Part shown: piece by piece, positions 49,381 to 62,376 of the stretch
Layout of the letters: every line of letters starts with the position of its first letter
Numbering within the stretch: position 1 is the stretch's first letter
DNA from: Plectrocnemia conspersa
Lineage: Eukaryota > Arthropoda > Insecta > Trichoptera > Polycentropodidae
Length of the DNA stretch: 64,000 bases
Assembly (NCBI GenBank): GCA_009617715.1
Contig: VTFK01000243.1
Location: 1-64,000, forward strand
Direction: 5' to 3'
Notes under the pieces: model-generated
Databases searched by the model: none
Told to the model about the DNA's origin: nothing
Seen by the model: the letters and a program-made list of their open reading frames with translations, nothing else
Program-made: the position numbers and the translations under genes

Positions 49381-49579
49381 GGCTAAAAGACGTCATTCAT
49401 AGAAAGTTTTGGCGTACAGATATTTCTCAAGTCACTATCTATTACTTTGAATTTATTACGTTAATTTTAAATCTCTTTCGGATGATGAGCGCGTAAATAA
49501 CAAGTAAAGAAAGACTATTATTGAACTTGATCGCGTGTTTAACTTTGATTACTGTAGAGGTATTTATAATTAGTTTTAC

Positions 49580-50239
49580 GAGGTTTGTTTAAGAAGTATC
49601 CAACCATAATTTTTCGTGCGTAAACAAATGAAGCGAGGGAGGCGTAGTTTGACACAAGTATGTAAACGATCCTAATGCGCATGCTTGATTTTTTTCCTGC
49701 CTGCAGAAGCTGTCAGTCGTCGATGAGTGAGGAAATGTAAGTGAGCGCTGTCGGATTTTAGTTTTTGACAATTTTATGTCTTCTCTGGACTGAAATCTAG
49801 TCCATTTCAGGGACATTTTCAGCTTGGAAAAAAGCCAAAAGTCACACGGAGTCCGACGAAGCACAGTTGTGTTGTGTTTGGCTAGGAAACTGCTCACAGG
49901 TCCGGCCGTTTGCGTCTCACAGCGTCTTGGAGGCGGCGTAGAACCTCTTGGCAGTGCTCTTTGGTGATGGTTGTACCGTGTGGTGCGTAATTGCGATTTC
50001 TGAAGCGGTTGTACCACTCCTTTATATATGTGGTGTCCATTGCTTCTTCTTTTGAATCATGCGGATCTGTTATTCCATTAAAAAATAAAATCCGACAGCG
50101 CTCAGTTACATTTCCTCACTCATTGGCGGTCTGTCGGCGACTCACAGCTTCTGCAGGCAGGAAAAAATCCCATAAGTGCCCATAGCTTCATTTTTTGCAC
50201 ACGAAGAATTATAGTCGGATACATTTTGATCAAACTTCA
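49580..50239 (-). mobile_element. Mariner-like element, internally deleted, with long inverted repeats
   Basis: Inverted ends of about 165-190 bases: 49580-49770 and 50075-50239. Outer ends are CGAGGTTTGTTTAAGAAGTA and, from the right, TGAAGTTTGATCAAAATGTA; inner blocks share CCTGCCTGCAGAAGCTGT and ATGAGTGAGGAAATGTAA. Between them, minus-strand transposase pieces remain: IKEWYNRFRN, then TKEHCQEVLRRLQDAVRRKR, a stop, and in another frame FLAKHNTTV and PCDFWLFSKLKMSLK. The catalytic HDNAPAH region between these pieces is missing, and frames are broken, so it cannot encode a transposase. Confidence 0.8.
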
Positions 50240-50628
50240 TATTTTAAAATATGTGTTTAATAGTTTTTTAAATTATTTTGCAAAATAGATAGTCACTTTA
50301 GAAACACCCTGTATTGGATGACTTGAAAACACTGGTCGACAGTAGATTGCCGCCCCTTGCTATATAAAATGGCACATAAACTGGGTTGTTATTATAATCC
50401 CATTGCTGGCATCAAACAGGAAAATACGTTTTTAATCTGCTTTAATGAAACACGTGTAATAATAATTGTATATGATACACACAAGGCCGAACGTGTGCTT
50501 TATACCATGTATAGTAATTTATTTCAAACATTAGATTATCGCGCAATTTTTAGATATTAAATTTAACCGACAGATGCTAATGTGTACCAATGTTTTCGCT
50601 TTGTAAATTTAATGATGTATGTTTTCTC

Positions 50629-50728
50629 TAACGTTTCAACTGGAATATTTTTATCAACTGCGTAGGAGCGTACACATCTGAAAAACTTGCCAATGTGCAG
50701 ATGAGAAATATTCCAGTTAGAAGCGTTA
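50629..50728 (+). ncRNA. Pre-miRNA-like hairpin (candidate only)
   Basis: Arms 50629-50650 and 50706-50728 (22 and 23 bases) pair almost completely, from TAACGTTTC/AACTGGAATATTT to AAATATTCCAGTT/AGAAGCGTTA. A second short stem, CATCTG/CAGATG, lies in the loop. Total length about 100 nt, as for a miRNA precursor. A MITE remnant would look the same; no expression evidence is available. Confidence 0.3.
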
Positions 50729-51529
50729 TAAGGCTCAAGACGGAAAATTCAATGAACTGGAATTTATATATATCTTAATAAAATGTTGATAACATGTACT
50801 GATTTAAGCGATTATCTTTTTTTTAAAACATCACGAATCGGTGCTGCGTTCCGGTTTGTTCGAGTGATTGGATAACTTTATTGACATATAGAGACACTTG
50901 CGATTCGATCGAGCTTAATAAAAAAAAAGCCATACAAATCCGATTTGGCTAGTGCAGTGATGCGAAACGTTTTATGTTGCCGATTCCGGAGAAAGTCGAT
51001 GAGTTGCGAAACAGTTTAATTATTCATGGCCATTGCATATGGCTCATATCCATGTGTTTTAGCGTTATGCTAATTCGAGATCTCGAATTTGATACAAATG
51101 GCGTATAGTGTTCCTTTTATGCTCATGTTTCTCAATTTGGCGAAGAGAATACATAAGCATGTTAATAAAAATGAATGGGACCAACAGGAAAAACAACGAC
51201 TTGTTTTTTCTTATAAATGATTATATTCGATTGTGACAGTTAATATAACTGCCTTTGATTTCAACACAAATCTTGAAAGACCACAAATACAGGCTACTTT
51301 ATATTATTTTATTATTTATATTTTCTTCTTAGGGTGCATGTAAGTTTTCAATTTGTAACAGTTCACGCGGTAGAGATTATTATAGTCTCGAATTACTACT
51401 TCTTTTTTTCGTAGAAGTTTTACAGTAATATTTTTATCGGAGCATGGAGTTATGAATATGCTGACCATTCGTACCAATTTTTCTCTTTCCGTAAAAAAAT
51501 AATTTTTTCAAGTAAAAAAAAATTTGAAA

Positions 51530-53060
51530 ATTTTCGTTGCTCGGTCGAATAAATTGCGCTTTTTCTTTAAAGAACAGTACAGTATACGTTTCTTTAAATA
51601 AACATATAGATTTTTTTATAAAGAAGAGGATATCTAGTTACAATTGAGTGCAACCATTATCAAGTAAAATAAATGGCATAATCATCTTTAATTAAAACGT
51701 GTTGATAGAATTTTTCAATACTCGGCTAAATATATGGCGCCTTTTCTTTAATTAACAGTTTTTAAAAAAAAATTTGTATTTTATTTGCGTGGCAAAATCA
51801 ACAAAGACAATTATATACAGATTAATAAACAGCTTTAAAAAAAAAAAAAATAGACAATGGGTGAGGTAATAAAATTAGAAATGGTCATTTTAGTTATGGT
51901 AGTTATCTTGTGGCACTTTGCCAATTGAGTGGAGTCATTTTCAAGCAAAGTAACAGATTTTTATAGTAAAATATATTCCATAATTATATTCCATTAATAA
52001 TAAGCAATAGAATTTTTCGCTATTGGACGGAATATAATATGTCTTTTCTTTAATTACATTTTCAGCTTTTGAAATATCTCGCTGCGTGGCCAAATCGTGT
52101 ACTTTAGGTAAATTATCAGTCTTTGAGGATACATTCTAAATGTTTTATCCTAATTGCGTGGCAATTATTTTTGAATAAATGATCAGTTTTTGAAGAAAAA
52201 TATATCAATTATTTTGAGGAGGGAGAGAATACAATTAACATTGGTCAGTTATTGTATATGCACAGGTAGGACAGAAGGTAGAAAAAAGTTCTATGTGCGA
52301 ACAGGGGACGCATTTTTTCTCATGAATATGAAATTTTTCGGCTATGATCTTTCATTCAGATTTTGTAGGTGCAAAAAATTAAGGCATTTTAAGTAAAGTC
52401 ATTTTATCGCCTGTGTCAACATATCTCTTGTTTGTTTCTAGTCTTTTTCTTTCGTCTTCTTTTGGAACAAAAAAGTTCCACTTCTCTAAAATTAAAAAAA
52501 TTGACTAAAAACAATTACAATATATTTGAAACCATTTTTATAAAAAAATATAAGATATGACAAAAACTAAAATGGGGTACTAACGTCCCCCGCTTCGTAC
52601 AGATTGTGTTAAATCGTATTTTTTCTTCAAATAAAATACAATGATTGAAAATTAACCATAGAATTTTCGCTACTCGGTTGAACACAATTTTTTTCAATTT
52701 AATGATCAGCTTTTGAGGAATATAATATCAAAATATTACGCTGTGTAGCTTTTGAGAAAACAGTTGCGTGGAAAAATTAAATTGTTTTTTACATAAATAT
52801 TACTTTATTAGACAGTAGAGGAAGTGAAGGAAATATTTATGATGGATTTAGTTATATTAAAAATTTGGCGATTATTTAAGTGAAGTAACGTTTTTTAATC
52901 TGTAATTAAAAGTATAGGCATTGAAAAACATCCGTTTTTAATTTCTCGCTACTCGGCCTTTATAAAAAAATTATCAGATTTTGAGAGTTATTTTTGTGGC
53001 CAAACTGTGTCGTTTACTTATCAGCTTTTGAGCGAAATGTGTTTTATTACATTTTTTCCA
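51530..53060. repeat. Degenerate long-period tandem repeat (satellite-like)
   Basis: A TTTTCGCTACTCGG-like block, often followed by TTTTCTTTAATTA, recurs near 51541, 51720, 52021, 52671 and 52951. A TTGCGTGGCCAAAT-like block recurs near 51787, 52084, 52156, 52765 and 52995. AGCTTTTGAG also recurs. Spacing is mostly 180-330 bases, so units are diverged or partly deleted. No coding frame. Confidence 0.55.
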
Positions 53061-53389
53061 TTCACTATTTAGTAGAGTTATGGTCAGCCTAATAATGATA
53101 CACATCTTGCAGTGACTTAAGATACAATTGATTTATTTTATACGTATGTGTGGTTGGAAATGTCCACTACTATAATCTGTTCTGAAATCACAGTCAGTAG
53201 GCAGTGATTAATAGATTTTAACTATTTGTTTTATCTACATTCACTACGTATCTTTTTAAAATGGTGCATATTTGAGAATACCGATTATTTTGGTATATTA
53301 ATGCATTATTTACAGAATATATATTTTCATTGATCTGTTCTGCTTTATATAAAAGTTGAAATGCAATAAATATGATTTATCACATTCTT

Positions 53390-53429
53390 CACATTTTTAG
53401 AACATCTTATAAGATGTTCTAAAAATGTG
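53390..53429. repeat. Perfect 40-bp palindrome
   Basis: Starts CACATTTTTAGAACATCTTA and continues with its exact reverse complement; no spacer. The flanking bases do not extend it. Confidence 0.95.
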
Positions 53430-56400
53430 CATGCATATTTGAGAATAGTAGTGTTCTTCAGAAGTACTACAATAGTTCTGATTTTTTTTGTATTTTGTGG
53501 TTGACATTTAATGTAAGGCTCTGATAATTCAATAAAACTTTTTATAACCAGTTTAACTAGAACCGTAATTGAAACTTCGAAGATACTTCGGGGACCGGAT
53601 GTTATATTATATATTAACAAAGTAACTCCAATCAAATTTGAGTATTAATGTAAAAGTTAATTTACTATTTATTTTTTGCGTTCAATTAATTGGGATGTGT
53701 GTGATAGATATTATTAATATTTAACGAATGGATGAAATAACAATAATTTTGGGGTTGTAATGTACCCTAAATTTTTTCATATATATATATAATAACAATT
53801 AAACTAATGAATTTCGCAATTTTAATAAATTATACATATAAAAAATATATTAAAATTATAAACATAAGTAATGATGATCATATCGGTTGTATATATATAT
53901 GTATATATATATATACGTCTTGACTTGTATGAAAATTTTAAGAGTGTAACCAAAATATTGCCATTTCTTTCTTATTTATGAATATTTTTGAAAGATATTG
54001 CGATCCACTGACTGTGATTTCTGAATCGGTAATTTGAAATATAATTTAATATCTACGACGCGGGGGTAAGCAAAAAAAAGTTCTATGAAATATTTATCAT
54101 ATTCAAATACATAGTAATATATCCAACAAATAAAATAATGACTAAATTTTTTCACTTCAATTTGTTTTTTTTTTTTAGATACGCTACTGTCTTTGAATCG
54201 ATTCCTAGCAGTAGAATTTATGTTTACAATTTAAATTACGCTTTGAATGAAGAAATGTTGTTTACAATTAATATTAATTAAAACACATCTCTTCAATTGC
54301 CAGATTTGAGTGTTGTTATCATGCTGGAACGCAAAAAGCTAATTTTTGTCAATACAGTGCTAGATTTTAATTGCCTTCAATTGTTTTTGTCCATATTCAG
54401 ATGAGATAAGTCCTTCTTCCATTGCATAAGATGTCATAGTAGCATGATTACAATTAGTTCATGAATATTAATCTCTGTTGATATTGGCAAATCTGTTGTA
54501 TTTGTCATTTTATGGCATCCAGACTAGTCGAGTTGTATACTAAAATTTTATTCCAATGACTTATTTTTTAGTTTACAAATCGAATCAGACAAGTACTACC
54601 CTACTTACATGTGTATATACAATATAAAATTATCAATGCTTGGATGGATGGACTATGACGTCAATTTGTGTATTAATATGATGACAATGCCTGTAATAGT
54701 CGTTGCCCACATAATATGTATGTATGCTCAAGGACATATTAGCGAATTACCTCGCGGAACAATACACTTATCTTGCGTTTTTTTATTATATGTTTTTCAA
54801 CGTTCCATCGTTTCTCTAACAATTGTAAAGTTCTCTGTGCGACAAAGAAAAGCTACGCAATTTTCAGCTGGCGACAGCTGGCGTCTCTCATCTGAAATGA
54901 GATCTGGTTTTAGCTCGAGAAGAAAATCGAATTTTTCTTTCTACTTTTACATTATGCGTTATTTATACATCATATTACAACTTGCCGAAAAAAACACATA
55001 TTATAATATCTTACTAATTCGGCCTTCTGCGTTTTTTCCACTCTGATTGCGATTCACTCAATCGCCGTGAATTCTGCAAGGTCTTAACGATGTGACATTT
55101 TCTTCAGTCGAAAATATCTTCAGATGTTGCGCAATCGCATTCAGACGTCAAATATACTATGCACGTTAGTACAATATATGTTTATATACATAGTGCATAG
55201 GCCTATTGTGTTCGAGTTTAGTCATGCCTTATCTTAGTGTGTCAAGTTCGACGATCTATACTCAAGAACTGCACTATTCGATCTAATAACTTTCAATTGC
55301 ATTTGTTTACTTCGATACCTTATCAGGCTTGATTGATAACGAATTCGGCGAGAGCGTGCCATTCAAAGTTTTAACCGATATCTTGAAAACACTTGACCTT
55401 TACGATATCGAACATTATTCCCTGAAATTAATCATTCATTATCTATCTTGTTATTTAATATCACTCGAGTGGATTGTCGTCACGTCGAGCTCATTTGCAT
55501 GCGTTTCTTCGATTCGCCACGAATTTTAAGATGGAAAATATCGACGGAATAGTTTCTTGAGTACCGCTATTCGTTACGGTACAAAAAAAACTATTGACGA
55601 GTCCAAAGTGTACCTTTGCCAAAACAGGTCCGCGAGCTTCGGAGCGATCTGCGGAATGCAACAGTACACATATGTACATATGTGTCTCCTTGCATGTAAA
55701 TTGACCGTAATTATTTTCCTTTTCAGCGTTTTGCGCGCATGCTAATGCCGCGACTTGGCTACACTGTATAAAGCGACTGCTTATGCAGATGTATAATAAA
55801 TAGTTAAGCAGAAGAGATTTTTCGACTTCATGCTTATTGCGGTAAAAATAAAATACATTGACAATAGAAAATTAAATAACATTGAGAGAGAAAGTAAAAT
55901 GTTTAATGTGCTGCAATAATATTAAAAAAGCTGCAGGAACGTAGTAAGCTTATGTAAAATTATGGCTATCGCAATCACACAGATGTTGAAAAATGGCCAT
56001 GGATGTTTACTGCGTAATGATTAACAAATAATAGATTCTCTCACTCTATACTTACTGTAGTGATTATTGCTTTTAAATGGCAATAATACTATTGAACTTG
56101 ATAATCTGCTTAATGTGATTAGATAACGTTAAATTAAACAAGTTAATCGTTTAGTTTTATAGGGTTTCATAAAAGCGGGCGGGCCCCGAAAAGACTGTAA
56201 GAGACCGCTATGGACCGAATTACAAGTTTTTAAAAATGCTACCCATTGCAACATATTTGTTAAAAAAAAGTTTTTGAAGAGTCAAATCAATCACGATTTT
56301 TTTATGCAAATACAATTACTAAAAGGAACAACTTTACGCGTCTTAAAGAAAATTATATTTTATTAGTGAAATATCAATTTTCGCATTATGCGACTTGAAT

Positions 56401-56675
56401 ATCAACATTTTTTCTATAAGTACGATGTCAAATTATGAAAAAAATGCTTTACGCTAAAAAATAATTTTGAATAAATCTTATCTTTAGAAAGTTCAAAATA
56501 AGTTTTTTTTTTTTACAAATCTGACCATCATGTCTTGGCAATATAAAAAAAATTATTCAACATTTCATATAAATATACTACACATTAATTCAACACATCT
56601 TTAACAGACATTAAAAATTCACACGAACTGTTAAATTATACAATTAAATATTAGAAAACGATTGTGGCGCACATC

Positions 56676-57255
56676 TAAAATAGATTAGCACCATTCCTTA
56701 TATTTTTTAGCTCCTCATAGATCTCGCTGAAAATATCAAGCTCATTGAGAATCTGGATGAAGAGGAGCGTTCTCAAGGTTAAGAATAAGGGACGCGATCG
56801 CGACTTTTTAAAGCACTCTAAAGTTCACAGCAGGAAATCGCTAAGTATTGACGAATTATTGACGCTACGCTAAGAATTCAATGATTTGTATCTCAACACT
56901 TATAAAAAATTAACTACAAAGTGCTATTTGTGTGGCCGTTATTTTATGTGTGAGTGAGCCAAAGGGAAGATATCTCACCACACGTGTCTAATTCGTACTT
57001 GTATGAGTATTTTCTAGTCCTTCAACTATTAGCACCCAAATAGCATGTCCCAAATTTACCGTGTTATTGAGAGGACAAATACGGATACGACTCATACTCC
57101 CTTTTGAAGTCATATTAAAGGACTCTGAAGAAATTAGCACCTTCCTACATATTTTTTACAGCTCCTCATAACTATCGCTGAAAACATCATTGTGCTTGAC
57201 AAGCTCATTGAGAAGCTGGATGGCTCGTGTAAGAGGAGTGTTCTCAAGCGCATCA
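56676..57255. repeat. Direct duplication of an approximately 115-bp segment, two copies
   Basis: Copies at 56676-56790 and 57128-57255 share TTAGCACC, ATATTTTTTA, AGCTCCTCATA, ATCGCTGAAAA, AGCTCATTGAGAA, CTGGATG and AGAGGAG.GTTCTCAAG. The second has an insertion of about 12 bases. The reading AHxxENLxE-like is not conserved well enough to call coding. A third partial copy lies at 28105-28165. Confidence 0.55.
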
Positions 57256-57380
57256 CACATTGTTTTTTATTACCGATACTGATTATTGTTTCTGTGTGGG
57301 CCAAATTTCACAATACTTTGGCGATATTCATTCTCAATCCACCGGAAAAGTGGCACATTAAAATGTCAATTTGGTATAGC

Positions 57381-57712
57381 GGTACCTCGACTTACGAACT
57401 TTTTTCGGTATTTGTAAATTAGCGGGGTGCACCGCTAGCACTTAAGTTAAGTTTGAGTTTGTCTGTCAATTATGCGCTTGGTATAAAAACTAGTGGTTTT
57501 TGAGTGTTGCGCTTCACTTATTTACCAGTATCATTTTTTAATATTTAATTTTGCCCTTTACATACAGACATTGATTAAAGAAACGAACCGTGATGTACCT
57601 CGCTTTTTTATTTATATGTTTAGGTATTTATGTAATCGAAAAGATGTAATGGGAAACTGGGTTTCGAGATACGAACCAGTCGGAAACGAATTAAGTTCGT
57701 AAGTCAATGTAC
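57381..57712. mobile_element. pogo/Tigger-like MITE
   Basis: The inverted ends GGTACCTCGACTTACGAACT and, from the right, AGTACATTGACTTACGAACT match the known Tigger-type terminus (GGTACCTCGACTTACGAA). Interior ATACGAACC and CGGAAACGAATTAAGTTCG also fit that family. 332 bp; no transposase frame. The open frame at 57493-57702 lies inside it and is not a gene. Confidence 0.7.
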
Positions 57713-59702
57713 TAATGTTCTAACGTTTTGAACCATTCCTGAAAGGTAATTTGAGAAAATTTTAATACTGCTGATTAATAAAAATTTAATAAAAGCTGAT
57801 AATTTAATTGTATATAATAAGATAATTGGATAAATTCTCTGTGTAACTTTTAAGGATACAAATTAAACTGTCTTTTATAGTTGCGTTAAAAAATAAACTA
57901 CGATAATTATCATCAGTGTTGTATGAAAATGGCAATTTAAAAGAATAATTTCACAACATTTCTCGATCCGCGGAAATCTGAATTTCAAAAGAAAGGTAAA
58001 ATTACAATCTATTAGTTAAATAACGAATACTTTATAAGATATTAATCCAATTATTAGAAATTTTGCAACAGTTATAAAAATAAACATTAAGTGAGCAATT
58101 CGCAAAATGATGTGTTGTTTTTCACCGTATGTTTACATAATTTAACGAAAAGTTTCCAGTTAGCTTTTGCCCTTTGAAGCATTGTGTTTTTAAGGCCGCA
58201 AATTCGCAAAGATATGTCAGAGTCAAAGCACAGCACCCACGCTTGGGCGAGTATACAAAAATATTATTTTATATTTATAAACGATTTTTTTTATTATTAT
58301 CTTGTAAACTCTATATGGTTTTAATTCAAGCGTGTCGGTGAGTCAGATGCCATTATTGTTTTTGATAAGTTAATTGGTGTTGTATATTTTTATTGCTTTT
58401 GTTTATAACACTGCTATCGTTGGACAATTACAAAAGTAAAAAATATTAAGATCATTGCATCTCAATGAACTAAATCGTTGATCTGAAACGGTCTGCTTCG
58501 ATAATAAATGATGCGTGTATTTTATATCGAATGTGTAACGTTTTTTAATGTTAGCTTTAGTAACATTATAAAATAATCAAATCATTTTATTTTGGGATAC
58601 TTTTAAAACATTTATCATGGAAACGAGCTTCTTGATTCAAATAACGCTGGCTCTCTATTTTGACACCCAGCGCGCGCAGTTACCTATAGAAACGAAAGAT
58701 TTTAAACACGCATGCGGCTGATGTCTGATAACCTCACGCAAGCCCTAGCGGAAAAAAATCGCTTTCATTTTCACTTGTCTTTTATCTCTAATTTGCATAC
58801 GTGTGTACAAGTGTGATCACTTAAAAAGCTACTTATGCTCGTTCAAGTGCTTCTAGATTACAAGACACCACTTCAACATTCCTAAAAAGATAAGATTGTT
58901 TTAAAACATGATTTTTTGGTGTCAATCTGTGTTTTCGTTGTGGGTATTTAGCGCTACATTTTTCCTTGTTATTTTTCTCTATTTGCATATGGAAACGGAG
59001 CGGTGCGCTCTCGCGCGATATTTGCACAAGTCTCGAGCAACTCTTTTATATCGCGTCTCTTGGGAAATATGTGTAAACACTAGATTTTAAATTAGTTAAA
59101 TTGTGTTATCGCAAACAATTCGTGTTGGTGTTGGCAATTATCGTCGGGTCAGGTGATGGCGGATTCGCGAGCAAACTGAATGTTTGCCTTTTAGACTTTT
59201 TAAGGTCGCCGATTGTGTCGCGGAACAGTTCTCATATATTCTTTAAAGTAGTGTACTTACTATGCTTAAAAACGCAAGTGGCAACACAAAACCTTTTGTT
59301 TAAATGCGTCGGTGTAGAAGAGGGTGGGGCTTGTTGCTACAAAAATAAATAAAAACATACTTAAAAAACAATATATAATATTTAATCAAAGTGCGTGGTT
59401 AATCGTAGCAATGTGCAAAATCTACAATCATAAGATAATGAAAAATAACCAAATTAATAAATTAGAGAAGATAAAAAATATTTTAGTAATTAGAAAGTAA
59501 ATAAAGAAGAGTTTTTTTTCCTAAAAATATTGAAATAAACAGCTAAAATTTTCAAGTTATATAATATATTCAAAGTGGAGTTAATTTGTTATATAAAATA
59601 ATTTACATAGGCGCTTGTTTATTATTATAAAGCACACCGTAATAATGAGCCTCATCTTCTTTATCGTGTTCATCGGTACACTATGGCGCAAACTGTCGAA
59701 TG

Positions 59703-59754
59703 CTCGGCCGAGTCACTACTATATGAGTTCAAACTGAGCGACTACTCGGCCGAG
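59703..59754. other. Twin CTCGGCCGAG palindromes
   Basis: The 10-bp palindrome CTCGGCCGAG occurs at 59703-59712 and again at 59745-59754, each followed by T, in a locally GC-rich patch. Possible paired protein-binding sites; function unknown. Confidence 0.5.
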
Positions 59755-60119
59755 TGCGCTGACTACGTTAGCTATTCGTTTAATCGTACATAAATATTAA
59801 TTCAAAACCTTTTGTAACTGCAAGCAGCAAGAATATACTAGCTGACGATTTTTGACAAGAATACTGTAGTTAATGGTAGGTAAATGCTTATTAATTTCTC
59901 ATTGTACTAAATCTAATGTGAATGAATTTAAGTTTAACTAACTTTAGCTCTGCTAAAGTATTTTTTATGAACAGATTAAAACATGAGAATTTACGCAGGC
60001 GAACGTTAAAAAATATTTAGTTTAATACTTTATTACCATGAATTATATATTCGATTTTTTTGATACAATGTGAATGCATTCATTAAAATAAAAACACCCA
60101 AAACTGTGTACACACACGT

Positions 60120-60260
60120 CACGGGATTTTAAATTTCTGACTTGTGATTGGTCAATCGCTCTGAGGGGCGGTACCAGTATACAGAAATACACAGGGCATT
60201 ATTGGATTTTTGTTATTATCTTATCGCCCCTTTCATTATTGTAATATATATTTACTTAGT
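60120..60260. mobile_element. LTR-like dispersed repeat, copy 2 of the 24985 family
   Basis: Same order of blocks as 24985-25135: ATTGGTC, CTGAGGGGCGGTACC, ATACACAGGG, ATCGCCCCTTTC, ATTATTGTAA. No termini resolved. Confidence 0.5.
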
Positions 60261-61728
60261 ATAAACCTTGCCTGTATTTTTTAATTTTAATATACACCTA
60301 AGTATATGTTTTTTGTGAACTGACTCTTGCAGTAGATATTGTAAATCATTTTTGACAAAAAGGTCAGTTGGAATGTTTTCGCCTTGGGGTAGAATGTGAA
60401 TTGTTTCTTGTATTACTTAATTTCACTACGCGTTGATATTCTGCACAGATTTTTATTATACCTACTATTATTTCTATATTTAAATGATTGTTATTGCTCT
60501 TTAGAAGTGTAACGATGAAATGTATATTATGTGTCAATATAATTATTATCTTCGATATCTAAACAAGCGGGCAGACTACGAGATCTCTGAAATATGATAC
60601 TGGTTATCTATAAGGAGATTCCGAACCGCAAAATAATGGATGCAGTAATTAATATTAAAAGTTAATGATATCCCTTTGTGAGACTATAGATAGGTGAGTG
60701 TCAGGAGTTTTTAAACGCTCGTTTCGTATAAAATTTATATATTAGATAGGTAGATGTATGTATGTGTAAACAATTTTTATATTTATTATATACAAATAAG
60801 ATAAGCATAATCGTGCATATTTTATTATATATACATTTTAATTTCAAGAGTAGCAACTTAATTAATTATTAATTCGCAAACAATGTAAATATTGAATAAA
60901 TAATTTCATAGATCTGAAAGGGGCGTTTTAAATTTAAATTGACTCACTAATAACTTCATTGCCATAATCATCTATCATTTACATAATAATTGAATGGAGA
61001 AACACGTTTCGATTTCCACTTATTAGTGAAATTATGGAGAAGTACACAAGAAAGATAATAAAAATACGTGTTGAGAAATAAAATAATGTGAAAGTTCAGT
61101 TCTAAATTTTTTTAATATATGATAAAACACTGACTTAAAACGCATAAAAATAATAATAATATGATAAACAATAAATAATAAATCTATAAATATTTAATAA
61201 AAATACATAATCTTACATATATAATATTAAGGTTGAGCAGAGCCTACATGACAATATGTAAGTATTAATATTTATTTATTTTATTATGTATACATTCTAA
61301 ATCAAAACCATATTTCGAATATAGGATATCCATATATTAAATTAAAAATGAAATTGTATTTTTAATATTCACGCTTCTGACGCACTCTATATTAGTAATT
61401 TAAAGTTAATCCTTATTATGTTTGTTGCCAACTGAATCCATTCTTGGCAACCAATGCAGTCACCTAATGAGCCATAAAATAAATTAAATAGTGTATTCCA
61501 TGCGCGTTATTAAGGAACCACATATGTAGGTACATATGTAAGCATTAAAGTGAAATAGTTGTTTTATTGCTAATGTACTAATATTTAGTGTATTTGCCAG
61601 AAGTCTGGCTTTCTTTCACTTTCAAAAACGATTAATATAACAGTTCAGCTTCGTATTTATTACTATAAATAAATTTTATTTACTATAATATGTAATCTTC
61701 GTGTACATCACTTGTCATCATTCTGGTC

Positions 61729-61798
61729 TGTAACACCCACTAGTGGGCGATTCAAGCTTCGATGGTGGGCGATAGGTATTTTTGTCCGGTGTTACAAA
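61729..61798. repeat. Short inverted-repeat fragment
   Basis: GTAACACC and GGTGTTAC bracket about 55 bases containing two copies of GTGGGCGAT. It resembles a very small MITE or a transposon end. Confidence 0.4.
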
Positions 61799-62376
61799 TT
61801 TTATTTTTCCTCCATACATAGAAACATTGCTATATAGCAACTTCTCATATTGGATTATGTATGTATAAATAAAAATATAAATTTAAGGACCCTCATCCCT
61901 TGATTTACGCTTGATCTAGGAAATGTCACGTAAATCAAAATCGCCTAAATCGAGGCATATAATAAAAATTGTAATAAATGATCGAATGTGTTCGTTTAAG
62001 CATTTCTTTAAATTATATACTAAATGAGAAAAAACTTTAGCGTCACGCGTGCACTCCAAAAAGCAACTCAAGACACAGCAGTGGCAGTGGGAGAGGTTCC
62101 AGATGTAGATCAAGTGCAATAAGTGGGAATAAGCCATTAATCCATGCGTTTGTATATCGCTGCGTCACACACGTGGAACCGAATATTCCTTAAAAATAGT
62201 TTTTTCTTAACTGCGTAAATCGAGTGATATGTGTAACTATTTTTTGCAAACCTTCTTACTGTTACGTTGGTAGGCGATAAGGAAATTTATCTATAAGAAA
62301 TTTATAAAATTAGGTGGTAGGTATAAAAAGGTGTTATATCATTTTTTAGTAACATTGAAATAAGCTATAATAATAA

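Noticed and set aside
54609..55046. 145-codon frame
   Set aside because: Hydrophobic AT-driven composition, no domain, no splice context. Long frames of this kind are expected occasionally in 64 kb.
55667..55686. 20-bp palindrome ACACATATGTACATATGTGT
   Set aside because: Built from simple ACATATGT words in AT-rich DNA, so less surprising than the 40- and 44-bp palindromes.
57493..57702. 69-codon frame
   Set aside because: Lies entirely inside the Tigger-like MITE.
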